64,000 nucleotides of DNA from Echinometra lucunter (Eukaryota > Echinodermata > Echinoidea > Camarodonta > Echinometridae), in assembly GCA_029962745.1 (NCBI GenBank), contig CM057154.1, positions 18,308,078-18,372,077 of the forward strand. The letters are read 5' to 3'. Of the stretch, positions 32,801-46,258 are shown one piece after another (the first letter of the stretch is position 1; every line of letters starts with the position of its first letter). Both the position numbers and the translations under genes were made by a program. The notes under the pieces are model-generated. The model ran no database searches and had not been told where the DNA came from. It saw nothing but the letters and a program-made list of their open reading frames with translations.

Positions 32801-35800
32801 ATTAAAAACTGTCTGGAAGTGGGAATGAAACTATGAAAGTACAATAGTTTTCTTGACCATTAAAGCATGAGAACAGAAGTCCAGTAGGGAACATTACAGC
32901 ATTGACAAATTTGTCACATTTGGCTACACATAGTTAAACCACAGATTTAAACCATGGTTTAACTTAGTACACCTTTGTGAATACGGGCCTATCTAGTAAT
33001 GATTTTTCCTTAAATATGTATTCCTCTTTCCAGTTTCAAAATTTGACAAGCCCTACTTTCCTTGAACCCATAAATCATCTTGGCAATTGATTTCCTGAGG
33101 AATTCCTGAAAGATGTTTACTGGACACCCAAGGCTTTGAGCCCATTCAGGGTCAAGAATATTGACCTCTTGAATAAAGTAGGTCATAGTGATCAGACCTA
33201 CCAGTAATTTTTGTTGTTGATATTTGTCATTTGAAATGATCAGAATGGGTTTAAGTGTATTTTAAGTAAACTACTCTCTTATGAAAATGTGACATGTAGT
33301 GAAGAGCCTGATCACTTTGTCACGGCGGACATTTGACACATTTTGAAAGTTTGAAGGCTTGCAAAAAATACGTAATGAAATGTGTTGAGCTCTTGTATTT
33401 TATTGTGAAGGACATCGCTGTCAAAGTGTAACTTGAAATGCGATAAAATGTGGTTGCCCTTATTGTGTATTTGAACTAGAATCCATAAAATGATTGATGT
33501 CACAAAAATGTCACTTTTGACCGATCAGGCTCTGCACGCTACGTGTAATACATGTTTCATAAGTGATTGTTATTTAACAAAATATTAAAAAAAAAAGAAA
33601 AAGAAAGAGGAAAAAAACGATCCCTTATTATTAGAAAGTGATTTCTTTTTTCAGGAAGATGAGTACTGCGTTGATCTAACCTCTGTGTTGAGATAGTCAT
33701 TCAAGATCAATTACAGGTCATAAGCACTACAGGGGTGCATCAAAGTGAATGGAGGCAGTGTTTTCATTTCATGGAAGGGGGGGGGGGTGGTGTCAAAATG
33801 AAAGGGGAGCAGTTCAGTGACTTCAGTGACTAGTTCAGTCAGAAGTTTTGTTGTGTTTTCCTTTGTAACAAATTAGTTGAATGGCTCTTTGAATCTGTCT
33901 ATAGATATCAGACATGTACAAGTATTCCCAAGAAATGGTATTGTTTTAAAACCATGTCCAATAATTTTTTCTTTGTTTGTTTTTATTTTTTATTTTGTTT
34001 TGTTTTGTTTTTTGTTTTCATTTTTGGTGTAGAATGTGCTAACCATGCTTTATGCATTGTAGACCTTGAATGAGAATTGTTAATATGGAATGGAACTAAC
34101 ATCCCTTAAATTTTACTAGATCCAAATGCTGGTGCCATCATCACTCTTATCTTACCATAACTTTATACCTACATTGCTCTTTAAATTAATACATCCCTGT
34201 AAATTGGGAACATAATTGTTTGTAGTTAGTTTTTTGAGGAGGTGTGATAGCTCAGTCATTTAGCGATGGTCTTGTAACTTGGACTACCCAGAATTTAAAT
34301 CAAGTGGCTGCAGTAGAGTGCCCTTTGGTAAGGTATTACATGTAATTCTCATTACCAAGTCCCTTCCAGAGGATTTAAAGTGGTTGGTCCACTGATTGTT
34401 CTTGTATTATAAGCATACATGTACATAAGATGTATAGCACCCTAATAGCAGTCAGGTGAAAATAAAATAACCAACAATTTGACCATTTTAACTAACCATT
34501 TGAATGTAGAAAAGTACAGTTTTGGTAGGAACTCAAAAACTATTTGTCAGATTTCTTTTGTCTGGAGATGGTCCAGAGACACCAAGGTCAAAGACCAGTA
34601 ATGCGTGAGGTTTTAGGCGGGCAATGCCTGAGATCGCGTGTGTACAATGATGAAGGCATGAGAAAGAGATTTTTGGGGATGAGCAAGAGCCCCCAATGCG
34701 GGCTTTTACTAAACACTTGGGTCGCGTCGCACTGGAAAACACTCGGGTCGCGGCTCGCTGGGTTTGGGGCGCCAAGTGTTAAGTAAGTTATTTGGTCCAA
34801 AACTGCACAATTTAGTGTCAAATAAGTTCACTCAAAACTTTATTTATTTATAGAATTCACGAACAGTGAATCATTTCGTTACAAAATGAAATGCAACAGA
34901 CGATTTTGCAACAAAAACCTCCCACCAATAGAATAAACATACAGGATTTATAATTATGATCTCTCATTAAGCCTGCTATATTCACTTCGCCCGGGCATTG
35001 ACCATGTTTCGTTACAAACACTTTGTGCATAGCAGAGGGCGGGAGGATCAGTTTACCAGAATATGCTTGTGGGCGTGGCTATGAGGGTTTTGGTTTTACT
35101 GTACACTGACTGTAGTTTTGGACCGAATAACGTAGTTAACACTTGGTGCACCATACCCAGCGAGCCGCGACCCGAGCTTTTTCCAGCGCGACGTGACCCG
35201 AGTGTTTAGAAAAAGCCCCAATGCGGGAGTCTTATGCCTAATGCATGAGACTTGACATGTCTGATGGTCAGTAGTGAGATACTTCTAAAACTAAGATGCT
35301 GTGTCCAGCTTTTTACTCCTCAAGTTGAATATTCATAAATGAAAGGTGAAAAATATGTTTGATCTTGGATCAGGAATGTAAAACTCCAACAACGTCAACA
35401 TGCATTGCACAGTGCCTGTGTCATAGGCGATTTTGTTCCAGGCAGGCGATTGGATCCTTTGGAACAAAACGCCTGAATTTTCACCCGCCGATTGGATCTG
35501 CCTCAGTCCAGTCGATGCGATAGTCATAGTCATTTCAACCTACTCAAAGTCTCTGCAAAGTACATGCTTACTTTGTATACCTAACAGTTTATTAACCCGT
35601 CTACGTGTCTTGTAGGCTCTTACATTGAATTTGCAGCCATTCAAAATGAGTTTTCCTAAAGTTAAAGGGCCGTTAAACGTATGCATAGTGTATGTACAGT
35701 AGAGTCAGCTGTGTGTACGATAATTTTCTCCAAAAAATGATAATTTTGACTCTCTGGTACGATAATACAGCATTTTGAACCTGGCAACGCTGTTCCAGGG

Positions 35801-38800
35801 AATGAATGGACCAGTCGTTTCGTTCCTCTGGAACCCGGAACAAATTGTTTATGACACCTGCACGCATGTAAAAACCAGTGAGTTCTATTTGCATGACAAT
35901 TATAACGAGGCGCTGTAATCATTGTGCAGGAGTGGTTCGGGTGCAGGGGTCCTAACGTTGTATAGCTGTTATATTGCGTTCCTTTTAGATATTTACATTA
36001 AAAATTGGTGGAAATCATGAACTGAAATATCGCATGAAATCACACATATTGTTTTATAAGAGGCTGCCTGTGCTGCGGGTCAATATTTATACCAGTAAAT
36101 AATAATACTGATAATGATAATATACAAATACTGACTGCTTTGAGGGGCATGGTTGGAACTATAGCCCAAGGTGATCTCGCAACTGTACTATGACCTGAGA
36201 CGAAGTCGAGGGGTATAGTACAGTCTCGAGATCATCAAGGAGCTATTATAGTTTTAACCGTGACCCGAAAAATAAGCGGTCAACATTTGGTTTATATACC
36301 GCATCCCACTTGATTTATGCTAAATTCAGGTATCAAAATGAAGTATGATTAAATTTTCACAATGCGCAAATATTTACATGTACGCCCATTTTACCTGGCC
36401 TACTTCTCTAGAGCTGCATGTAGCTAGCGCATAATAAACCATGTACTTATGTATTGTACACAGAGGTAGAACTATATGCCCAGTCAATAGTTTTTTCGCT
36501 ATATGCCCGGCAGTCAGCTAGCGGTTTCCATGACTGTCCCTCTGACCAATCAGAAGCCTAGAATCTTAAAATAAGGTATATAATAATTGTTATTAGACTG
36601 CCTGTTCATTCATTTTCATGCCACTATTTTTGAAAGCAAAACTGTACATGAGCTTTCACTTCATGTCAAATGATATGAGTTCATCCCCTCCTGGCCCTCA
36701 GCAGACACTGCCAGACAGTACTATACATGTACATGTAGGGAACTAATAACATTTAGCTTTTTTCCCCATTTGTACTCATAAAGAAGATAACTACTGAAAT
36801 TCCTGTTGGTGCACCTAATGTGACCTTTGCCACATACATGTTACTTATTGGTGTGTATTTTGCCCTAGTGTAGTCCTAGTGTGTGGGAATGATGAGGGAA
36901 AAACAGTGAGTAAAGAGTAAACATTCCATGACGTTTATTATTTGATGTCAAGTGAAGGAATTTTGATTGATTGACTTCCCAAATTGCCCTGAAATATTCT
37001 CAAAATTATGACAAACACTGTTGTGGTATATGTAGCTGTACATAGGTGTACATGTTACTACCAAAAGGGTCACATAATGTTGCATTTTACCACCAGAAAT
37101 ATTTATGTTCATGCTGCTTATAAAGTTTAATTGCATTTAGCTGTATAGATTGTTTATAATATCCAGTGTGTTTCTGATTTTCTCCTTCAAAATTACCCCA
37201 ATACAGCGTACATATATTGTAAACATGTCTGGGTATGTATTTATATTGTTTTTTCATGCATGTACGCATACATGTAATACATACATATAAAAAATGATAA
37301 GATTAAAAAAAATGTCCTTACAGACATGCAATTATTTTTTCCATGACGTGCAATTGTCTCTATTTATGTATTTTCTTTCTTCAGACTCCAGGTTTCCAAG
37401 GTGATCGTTGTTGGAGACGTGTCGGTCGGCAAGACGTGCCTGGTGAACAGATTTTGTCATGAGGTTTTCGATCGTGACTACAAGGCTACCATAGGAGTGG
37501 ACTTTGAGGTGGAGAGATTTGATGTTTTAGGGATACCGTTTAACCTTCAGCTGTAAGTGCTTTTGAACTTGTATTGTTCTAGTAATTGATATTGGTCACA
37601 TGATTAGTCTGTAGTGCTTGTTGATGAGTTGCCGTAAGTGCTTTTGAACTTTTATTGTTCTATTATTGGTCACATGATTGTTATGCTGAATTGATGAGTT
37701 GATAATTAGTCTGCTCATTGATTACAAATGTTATTCAAGGTATATGGCAAGGGAAATCATATCATCCTACAAGTTTAATGCCTGTATGCTCCAAAAAGTT
37801 ATGGTTTAAAGGTAGTTGACCACATTTGCACAAAATTGTTTCAAAATGAAGAGAAATAAGCCAAAATCGGTTTTAAATGACAGATATTTATGTAAAACTA
37901 TAATGTTATCAAATTTACAACAATGTTCCAAAGAATAAGTGAAAAATGAATGGTTTGACTCTTATAGTGTCAGGAAGATGCCTTTACAAAATAAAGAAAA
38001 TAAAAGAAAATTTGTGTTGAATATTTCCTTCTCAATCCTAAACGGGAATGTATTAGGATCTAAAACTTTACGGGTGTTTTCCTGTGGCTTAAAGCAATCT
38101 AAAGTAGAACTTTTGTGCAGATTGGGTGCCACTTGCAAATGTTGGCTACTACCTTTAACTCCTAACATTTGATCTAACATGAAATGACACTAGAGTATGG
38201 AACATGGTCTTAAAATTACACACCAAATGGTTAGATACATCTTCATTGCTTACTGTTAATGTAGGTCGTGGGATGCAGCAAGTTTTGAAACAATTCAAAA
38301 TACATGTATAAATTTAAACCAGCTTTTGGAAGATTTACCTAATGCTTAAAAAGAAGAACAATTTTAAAAAAGCCTTTGTGTGTGTTGGGAGTTGATATAT
38401 CCCAATTATCTTTATTGCTACAGTGTGTATCTCATAGAATTTCCTTTTTTTTTTTTTTAATAGTTTTCCAGTCATGATTTTATGATTTTTATAAGTGGAT
38501 TGTATCAATATCCTGTAAGAAAGAAAATTCTTAGAACTAAATGTACAGTACAAGTACATATATAACAGGAAGTCCTTTGAGTTAATTTTCCATATATGGA
38601 AATGCTCCAAAATGTTTACATTTACACAAAATTAACCTCATTTCATTACTCCAGTGAAGTTTTGATTGGGGCATTTTGTCCTTTTAGTCAAATCGTACAT
38701 GTAATTTTACATTATGTTTAATCCTGCTGTCAAATTTAGGCTCAGCGAAGTTGCAATGGAAATTGAAAGAATACTGTAATCTTGGCTAAAGAGGACAGAA

Positions 38801-41800
38801 TGGCAAATCTGACCATTCGATTTCATGGAGTGGTTATGAGGGACAAATTAATTAGTTGTAATAATTTTGTTTCAGAATTGTTGTTGCTGTTGATGGAAAA
38901 AGAAGTGTCACATTACATCTACAATTGTCACATTAGATCTACAATTGTCACACATGTAGTATTGTTTAACTTGAGCACACTTACCATTATAGTTTACACA
39001 TATACTGGTACTACCAGGAAAAGGAATTTTTTATTTTCTATGTCATAGGGAAAATTTGACACTGTACATACATGTAATGGACAGAGTTTTCTTCTGTTAC
39101 AATTTCTAGACAACTTTCGACTTGTAAAAGGTATACATGCCATACATGTATTACCTGTATGTAGTACTTTGCAAGTGAGGTATCTAACAATTTTATAGAC
39201 TTTATTTAAGATGCATCCAATTTCTGATAAATATTGAATGACAACAAACAAGTTAACTCTTACCGACCCTTCATTTCCTCATCATCCTTAACAGACATCA
39301 TTTGAATTTGACATTACTTCACAATAAAATTTATTAGCCAATTTACTATGTTTTATTTTCTCATCTTTTTCATAATATGTGTACATGTATGTTTGCTAGG
39401 TGCCTTGAGCATCTCTTGGGATGGATACATGTATGTGCGTGTTAGAAATGATATTGTTATTATTAATATTACTTCTGGAAATGTATGTCATCTATATTTT
39501 GGTTTATATGAATGGAAATGATATGCACCTTTCTTACATGTTATATTTTGTACTTGGTACTTGAGTTTAAAAAGCATTTATGAGCGCTCATTGTATTATC
39601 TCATGTCAGAAACATGGAAATGAGGAAATAAAAAGTGTGCCCAGTGGATGANNNNNNNNNNNNNNNNNNNNNNNNNNNNNNNNNNNNNNNNNNNNNNNNN
39701 NNNNNNNNNNNNNNNNNNNNNNNNNNNNNNNNNNNNNNNNNNNNNNNNNNNNNNNNNNNNNNNNNNNNNNNNNNNNNNNNNNNNNNNNNNNNNNNNNNNN
39801 NNNNNNNNNNNNNNNNNNNNNNNNNNNNNNNNNNNNNNNNNNNNNNNNNNNNNNNNNNNNNNNNNNNNNNNNNNNNNNNNNNNNNNNNNNNNNNNNNNNN
39901 NNNNNNNNNNNNNNNNNNNNNNNNNNNNNNNNNNNNNNNNNNNNNNNNNNNNNNNNNNNNNNNNNNNNNNNNNNNNNNNNNNNNNNNNNNNNNNNNNNNN
40001 NNNNNNNNNNNNNNNNNNNNNNNNNNNNNNNNNNNNNNNNNNNNNNNNNNNNNNNNNNNNNNNNNNNNNNNNNNNNNNNNNNNNNNNNNNNNNNNNNNNN
40101 NNNNNNNNNNNNNNNNNNNNNNNNNNNNNNNNNNNNNNNNNNNNNNNNNNNCAGTGGATGAACTGGGAAGTACATCATGTATGAAAGAAGGTCAGCAAAT
40201 AAAATACTTGCTACTTCCCACTCCATCACTATCAGAGCTCCGTAATATACAGGTTTTTCAGTGTGTGACGTCACTGACGTGTAGACAATTCTACAGTCCA
40301 TGGCTACCACAAACTATTAAACTGTAGACAAAAGAACTATTGACAGACAGTAGGTGTCAGTTAGGAACTACAAGACAGTATCCTGTGGTATTTTTAGATT
40401 GATATTGTACAGTGAAGGTCTTTATAAGATATTGAACAATGGAACAAGTGTTTACTGCACGAATTGATTATAGTATATGCTACTCATCATGTGTTTACAT
40501 GTGCACATTCACTTCTATCCCAGGTCTGATTTGTATGCCATGCCTTGTCATTGTGTAATGGTTACGATAAATGCTAACGCTACCTTGCTCTTCATGTAAA
40601 TACACGAAACGGAATACCAGTATGCCAGACCAGAATAGATGTGATGCACCTTCCTTTTACAAAGGGGTGTCCTTGATCCATCTACAATGTGTCACTGTTT
40701 GCTGATTAACATGTACTTGTAGATGTAGTAAAACTCTGAATACATGTACATGTTGTCATGAAAGAAAAACAAATGCAGTGATAATTATTCCTTTAAAAAT
40801 GAATGCCCAGTGAACTGACCAGACACTTTCATGTATAATGAATACTTGCTCTTGTAAAATTGTCACAAGAGAAGAATAATAGGAGCTAAATTTTCTGAAA
40901 ACATACTCACTCACATGTTTTGCATTGAGTTCTCTGTTGTTGTTGTTGTTGTTGGGGTTTTTTTTTTTTTTTGGGGGGGGATATTATTTTTAAATCAAAA
41001 AGAGAAAATTAAACTGTTGGGTATGATTTGATTTCAGTATAACACATGTTTTAGACAGACCTTTGCCTGAGTTAATGTATCTCAGACGTAGTATTAATTT
41101 AAAACCATTTCTGTAACAGTAGAAATGAAACCTCTATAAAGTTTTTACTCTTCCTCTTCATACTCTTGAAAATTCCCATGATTTGCATGAATGTATGTAT
41201 TATTTGATGTACCGGTATGCATGATTTTTTATTTAAAAGGTTACAAACAATATAATTGTAATTTTTTGTTGTTGTTGTAATTTATTGTCAGGTGAGATAC
41301 TTGTACTTAGTGTTGTCATCTATTTACAAACCATTACATGTATTTGCAGTAGAGATCAAATAGTGAGATCCCTAAAACCAGAATGGTCATTTCATTGTGG
41401 TGTCATTGGTTTAGCACATGCTTGTGGTATCCCTTTGCCAGTAAATACAGATAATAATGACAGTGGTACCAGTATTTTTGCTATATGTCGAGTAGGCATA
41501 CAGCTGTGTTATGAATGATTCTTCATTTAATGGAGCGAAAAATGATAATGTAAGATTTTTTTATTTAAAAGTTTACAAACAATATAATTGTAATTTTTTT
41601 TTGTTGTTGTAATTTATTGTCAGGTGGGATACAGCAGGACAAGAAAGGTTTAAATGCATAGCAGCTGCATACTATAGAGGAGCACATGGTGAGTAAATAA
41701 GAAACATTGGTTTGTTTTTTTTTCAGATCGAAAGTTAAAAGAATATATATTGTTTATTTTTAAGGAGCTGTTAAGCATTTCTGTGGTGACCATTGTCCTT

Positions 41801-44800
41801 CTTTTACTTATTTTTTTATTTATTTTTTTTTAAAGATCAGAAATACATGTATGTCATGTATGAAAACTTGTTGAATTCATTTTTATGTACATTGTTTGTA
41901 CATAGGGACAGCTCTTGAATAGCATCAAGCAATGCACATATGGAACTACACACTCGATTTTGTAGAAGTTCTGTATAATATGTTTGTTTGCTGGGTGTAC
42001 TGCTCAAGGGCTAGCTATATATTTCATGGTGTCTGTCAAATCACTTAGGAAGACACTACATAATCATTACATACATGTATACTAGTATATTGAGCATGGT
42101 AGTTGACATGGAAAACCTATGAACGTACAAAGCAGACTGTCTTTTCATTATGGCATATACATGTAAGAACTCCAGGGGAGCGTTTCATGAAGAGTTTTGT
42201 CGGTGATTTTCACCGACCAATTTGCTTTCAGCCAATCAGATGCGTGGATTTTCAGTAAGCTACTGAAAATACTCGCATCTGATTGGCTGAAAGCAAAATA
42301 GTCGGTGAAAACCACCGACTAATTGTTTCATGAAACATCCCCAGATGTATCAAGGATTGGGTATTCATGAAATTCAAGCCTCATCTCTTGAGCATGATCG
42401 ATTAACCCAAGTGCTTCATGTGAGCTTACCAAATAATTTTGACATTTACATTGCATGGCAAATGGTCTAAGGGTCATTTTTTACATTGATTTTATCAATC
42501 CTTCATTGATAATGAAGGATTGGAATCTACCTCTAACCTTGGCATGTTTCAAGTACATGTACATGTACATGTGCCAAGATGTTTGTTCTGCAGCTGTTGA
42601 GACTTGTTCTCTCAATGTAGCAGTAGACTGCTAGAAAATATTAAAAAAAACACCCCCCCAAAAAAAAAAATAAAAAAAATATTAAAAAAAATGGGGGGGG
42701 GGGGGGGAGGTACAAAGTGAATGCAAGAAGTTATGCAGGAAAGGTATGAAAAGAAAGCAAATATTCATATTCAGACTATTAACACAGTATCTAAACAATC
42801 CTCAATAATAAAACAGTGCTGCCTGTTTAAGAAATAAAGGTTGTGAAACTCTAGGATTTTTCTCCCCATTGTGCCCCTTATGGACACACAAGCTGTAAAC
42901 ATAGGTCCAGAAAAAGGTAAATCACTTTATAATCAGTATCATATCAGAGGTGATGTACATGTACATGTAATGGTGGACAAATATAAATCATATAGAAATA
43001 TAAAATCTAACATAGTAGATCAATGTTTTGATAATTGGATAAAGAGAGATCGTTAGCTCTTCTGGGCCTCATTTCTTAAAACTTGTTATCAATAAGAAGT
43101 TGCAATAACTGTTATAAGCTACTGAAATCCTTGCATCTTATTGGCTGAGAGCAAATTTGTCGTAGAGATATGGCAGTTGTTAGTGATAACAAGTTTGATG
43201 AAATAGGGCCGAGATGAGCCCTTTTGGACATGCAGCTGCTGGACTTGGTCTTTAACCCTTTTGACTACCGAATTCTTGAATTCCCATAGGTTTAACACAT
43301 TGGCCACCTGGTACCAGTAGCCAGTAGGTTAATAGTTAAACTTTATGGAGTCATATTGGTTTTTGGCACTGTGAATATAATTATGATGGCAGCTTCTTCA
43401 ATATTAAAGCTGATGTACTTGTATTTTTTCTTTTTTTTTTCCCTTCAGTTGTGGTAATTGTCTTTGACATGAAGGAATCGTACACATTAGACCACGCCAA
43501 GAGGTGGTATCAAGAATCATTATTGGAGAACAGCCACGATCCTCATATATTTCTCGTCGGAACCAAGCGAGATTTATGTGTAAGTCACTTGTCTCCTTTT
43601 CTCAAACAAATTTGCAACCTTTTCGCTGATTGTGGTATGTAAAGTTTAAAACGTAGTTAGACATAAAAATTTCAAGCACAGTCAATGTTTACCTTTAGTT
43701 TGTTTCAAGGATGACTTATCCATTCTCTCATGTAAATAGATTTGCTTCCACAAAATGAATATTTGAAAGAAAAAAAAAGTGAAGTATATGAAATTTAGAA
43801 AAGTTGTTTTGTTTACAAATATCTAAAAAAAAGAAAGAAAATTAAAACCTCCCATACTTATACTGTGATAATTTTGTAAGATTTCTGTATTTGAAATATT
43901 GAATAGCATCTTAAATATACTAGTTATCATTTTGGAAAAATCCGTAGTTTGCTTTGCTCTGAGCTACAAAATTTTGCCAACAACATTTTCAGAAATTTCA
44001 TCTCCGGTGCTTTTGCAGGGCCTGACAACGGGTGCTGGAGACACATGGGCCCCTGAATTTTGGGTCTGGACCCCCCTCCCCCCCCCAAAAAAAAACAACC
44101 AAAAAATTTCAATCCAGACATCCTAGTTAGTGTGGAGCATTGTAATTTAAATACATTACAGCACTTATAAATCTGTACATGAAGTTAAAGTAGATACAAA
44201 GGTAACATTAATCAGACCTCTCAAAACTAAATATTCTCATTTCATCAGTTTACAAATCATTTTGATACTTGTACATGGTGTTGTCATCTATTTACGAATC
44301 TGTATAAATCTGTACATGAAGTTACAGTATAAAAAGTAACATTGATCAGACCTCTCAAAACTAAATATTCTCATTTCATCTGTTTACAAATCATTCTGAT
44401 ATTTGTACATGGCATTGTCATCTATTTACGAATCTGTATAAATCTGTACATGAAGTTACAGTATAAAAAGTAACATTAATCAGACCTCTCAAAACTAAAT
44501 ATTCTCATTTCATCTGTTTACAGATCATTTTGATACTTGTCCATGGTGTTGTCATCTATTTACGAATCTGTATAAATCTGTACATGAAGTTACACTATAA
44601 AAAGTAACATTAATCAGACCTCTCAAAACTAAATATTCTCATTTCATCTGTTTACAGATCATTTTGATACTTGTACATGGTGTTGTCATCTCTTTACGAA
44701 TCTGTATAAATCTGTACATGAAGTTACAGTATAAAAAGTAACATTAATCATACCCCTCAAAACTAAATATTCTCATTTCATCAGTTTACAGATCATTTTG

Positions 44801-46227
44801 ATACTTGTACATGGTGTTGTCATCAATACGAATCTGTATAAATCTGTACATGAAGTTACAGTATAAAAAGTAACATTAATCATACCCCTCAAAACTAAAT
44901 ATTCTCATTTCATCTGTTTACAGATCATTTTGATACTTGTACATGGTGTTGTCATCTATTTACGAATCTGTATAAATCTGTGCATGAAGTTACAGTAGAT
45001 GTAACAGTAGTCAGACCCCTCATAACTGAATATTCTCATTTCATCTGTTTACATATATCATTTTGATGCTTGTATGAAGTGTTTTCATCTATTTACAAAC
45101 CATTTGCATATATTTGCAGTAGAGATCAAATAGTGAGATCCCTAAAACCAGAATGGTCATTTCATCTATGTATTTACTACATACTTGTGGTGTCATTGGT
45201 TAACCACATGCTTGTGGTATCCCTGGGCCAATAAATACAGATAGTAATGACAATGGTACCAGTATTTTTGCTATGTCAAGTAGGCATACAGCTGTATTAT
45301 GAATGATTCTCCTTTAATGGAGTGAAAATGATAATTTCCTGATGCACTTCCTGCTACATTTTTCCCTACTTGAATATTAGCATCTTTTCAAGGTGAAATT
45401 ACCAGTAATTACTCTTTCCTGTCTTCATTTTATAGACTTGATACATTGATCTTGTGGTTTAATAGAAGGTGCAGTTATAAACAAGAAATATTAGATACAC
45501 AGCGTATTTATACTGGTTTTATGGCTATGTATGTACAATACAAACTTGCTTACTGATGTCATGGTGATTGTATAAAGTGTCATTGTCCAGTAATTGTCTT
45601 CACTATGTTCCCAACTTCCCATTAAACTAATATTAAATATTATTCAATATTGTAATGTTTACTATTATGTTTGTACATGAGCCTGATCGGTCTGTTAAGG
45701 ATGGAAATTTATCAAATTTTGAAAATTTGATGGCCTGTAAAGAACGGGTACCGGTACTGAAGTAATTGTATTGAGCTAGTTTATGTTGCATTGTGCTGGG
45801 TATCACTGAAGGATTTGAAATTCAATGAATTTGGTTTCTCTGGTTGACTTTCGGTACTTAAACTAGAATCCATTATTATGATCGATGGTAGGGATGGACC
45901 AAAGTGTGTTCTTAATTGATCAAGCTCACACATGCATTACCGTAAACCTATACATTACAATGTCTGTTTGACGTTCATTTCCCATGTGTCAGAGCCACAG
46001 TCCGTGAAAGCGTTGGTGGTTTATAACATCATCTGAATGTTCATTGTCTTTTAGGAATCAAATGAAGAGGTAAAGGAGGTTGAAGAGGCCGCTATGGTGG
46101 TAGCTAGAGAGATCAACGCTGAATACTGGTCGGTGTCTGCGTTAACAGGTGAGGACATGATGATGTTGATGATGATGATGGTGGTGGTGGTGATGATGGT
46201 GATGCTGATGATGATGATGATGATGCC

Positions 46228-46258
<31 letters not shown>

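Larger units (their letters stand above)
31656..37384 (+). other. RAB intron 2
   Basis: About 5.7 kb with a repeat copy at 32085-32190, a foldback at 32674-32989, a G-run (33778-33787), a 513-bp foldback with target duplication (34703-35215), a GATTGGATC/TTGTTCC inverted pair (35410-35880) and a second repeat copy at 36455-36580. No exon was recognised. Confidence 0.7.
37553..41623 (+). other. RAB intron 3, including the assembly gap
   Basis: About 4.1 kb with a 500-N gap, a T/G junction (40955-40980), a duplicated acceptor segment (41223-41300) and the dispersed repeat unit 41297-41549. No other exon was recognised. Confidence 0.7.
41689..43448 (+). other. RAB intron 4
   Basis: Holds two foldback elements (42175-42342 and 43064-43210), a tandem of ACATGT units near 42552-42572, and C/A then A/G homopolymer runs at 42640-42710. 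No exon was recognised. Confidence 0.7.
43580..46054 (+). other. RAB intron 5
   Basis: Contains a C/A homopolymer junction (44070-44095), the 134-bp tandem array (44150-45080), the second copy of the dispersed unit (45078-45336) and AT-rich remainder. Confidence 0.75.

Noticed and set aside
39606..40327. Long open frames of 178-234 codons
   Set aside because: They are made of unknown bases in the N gap.
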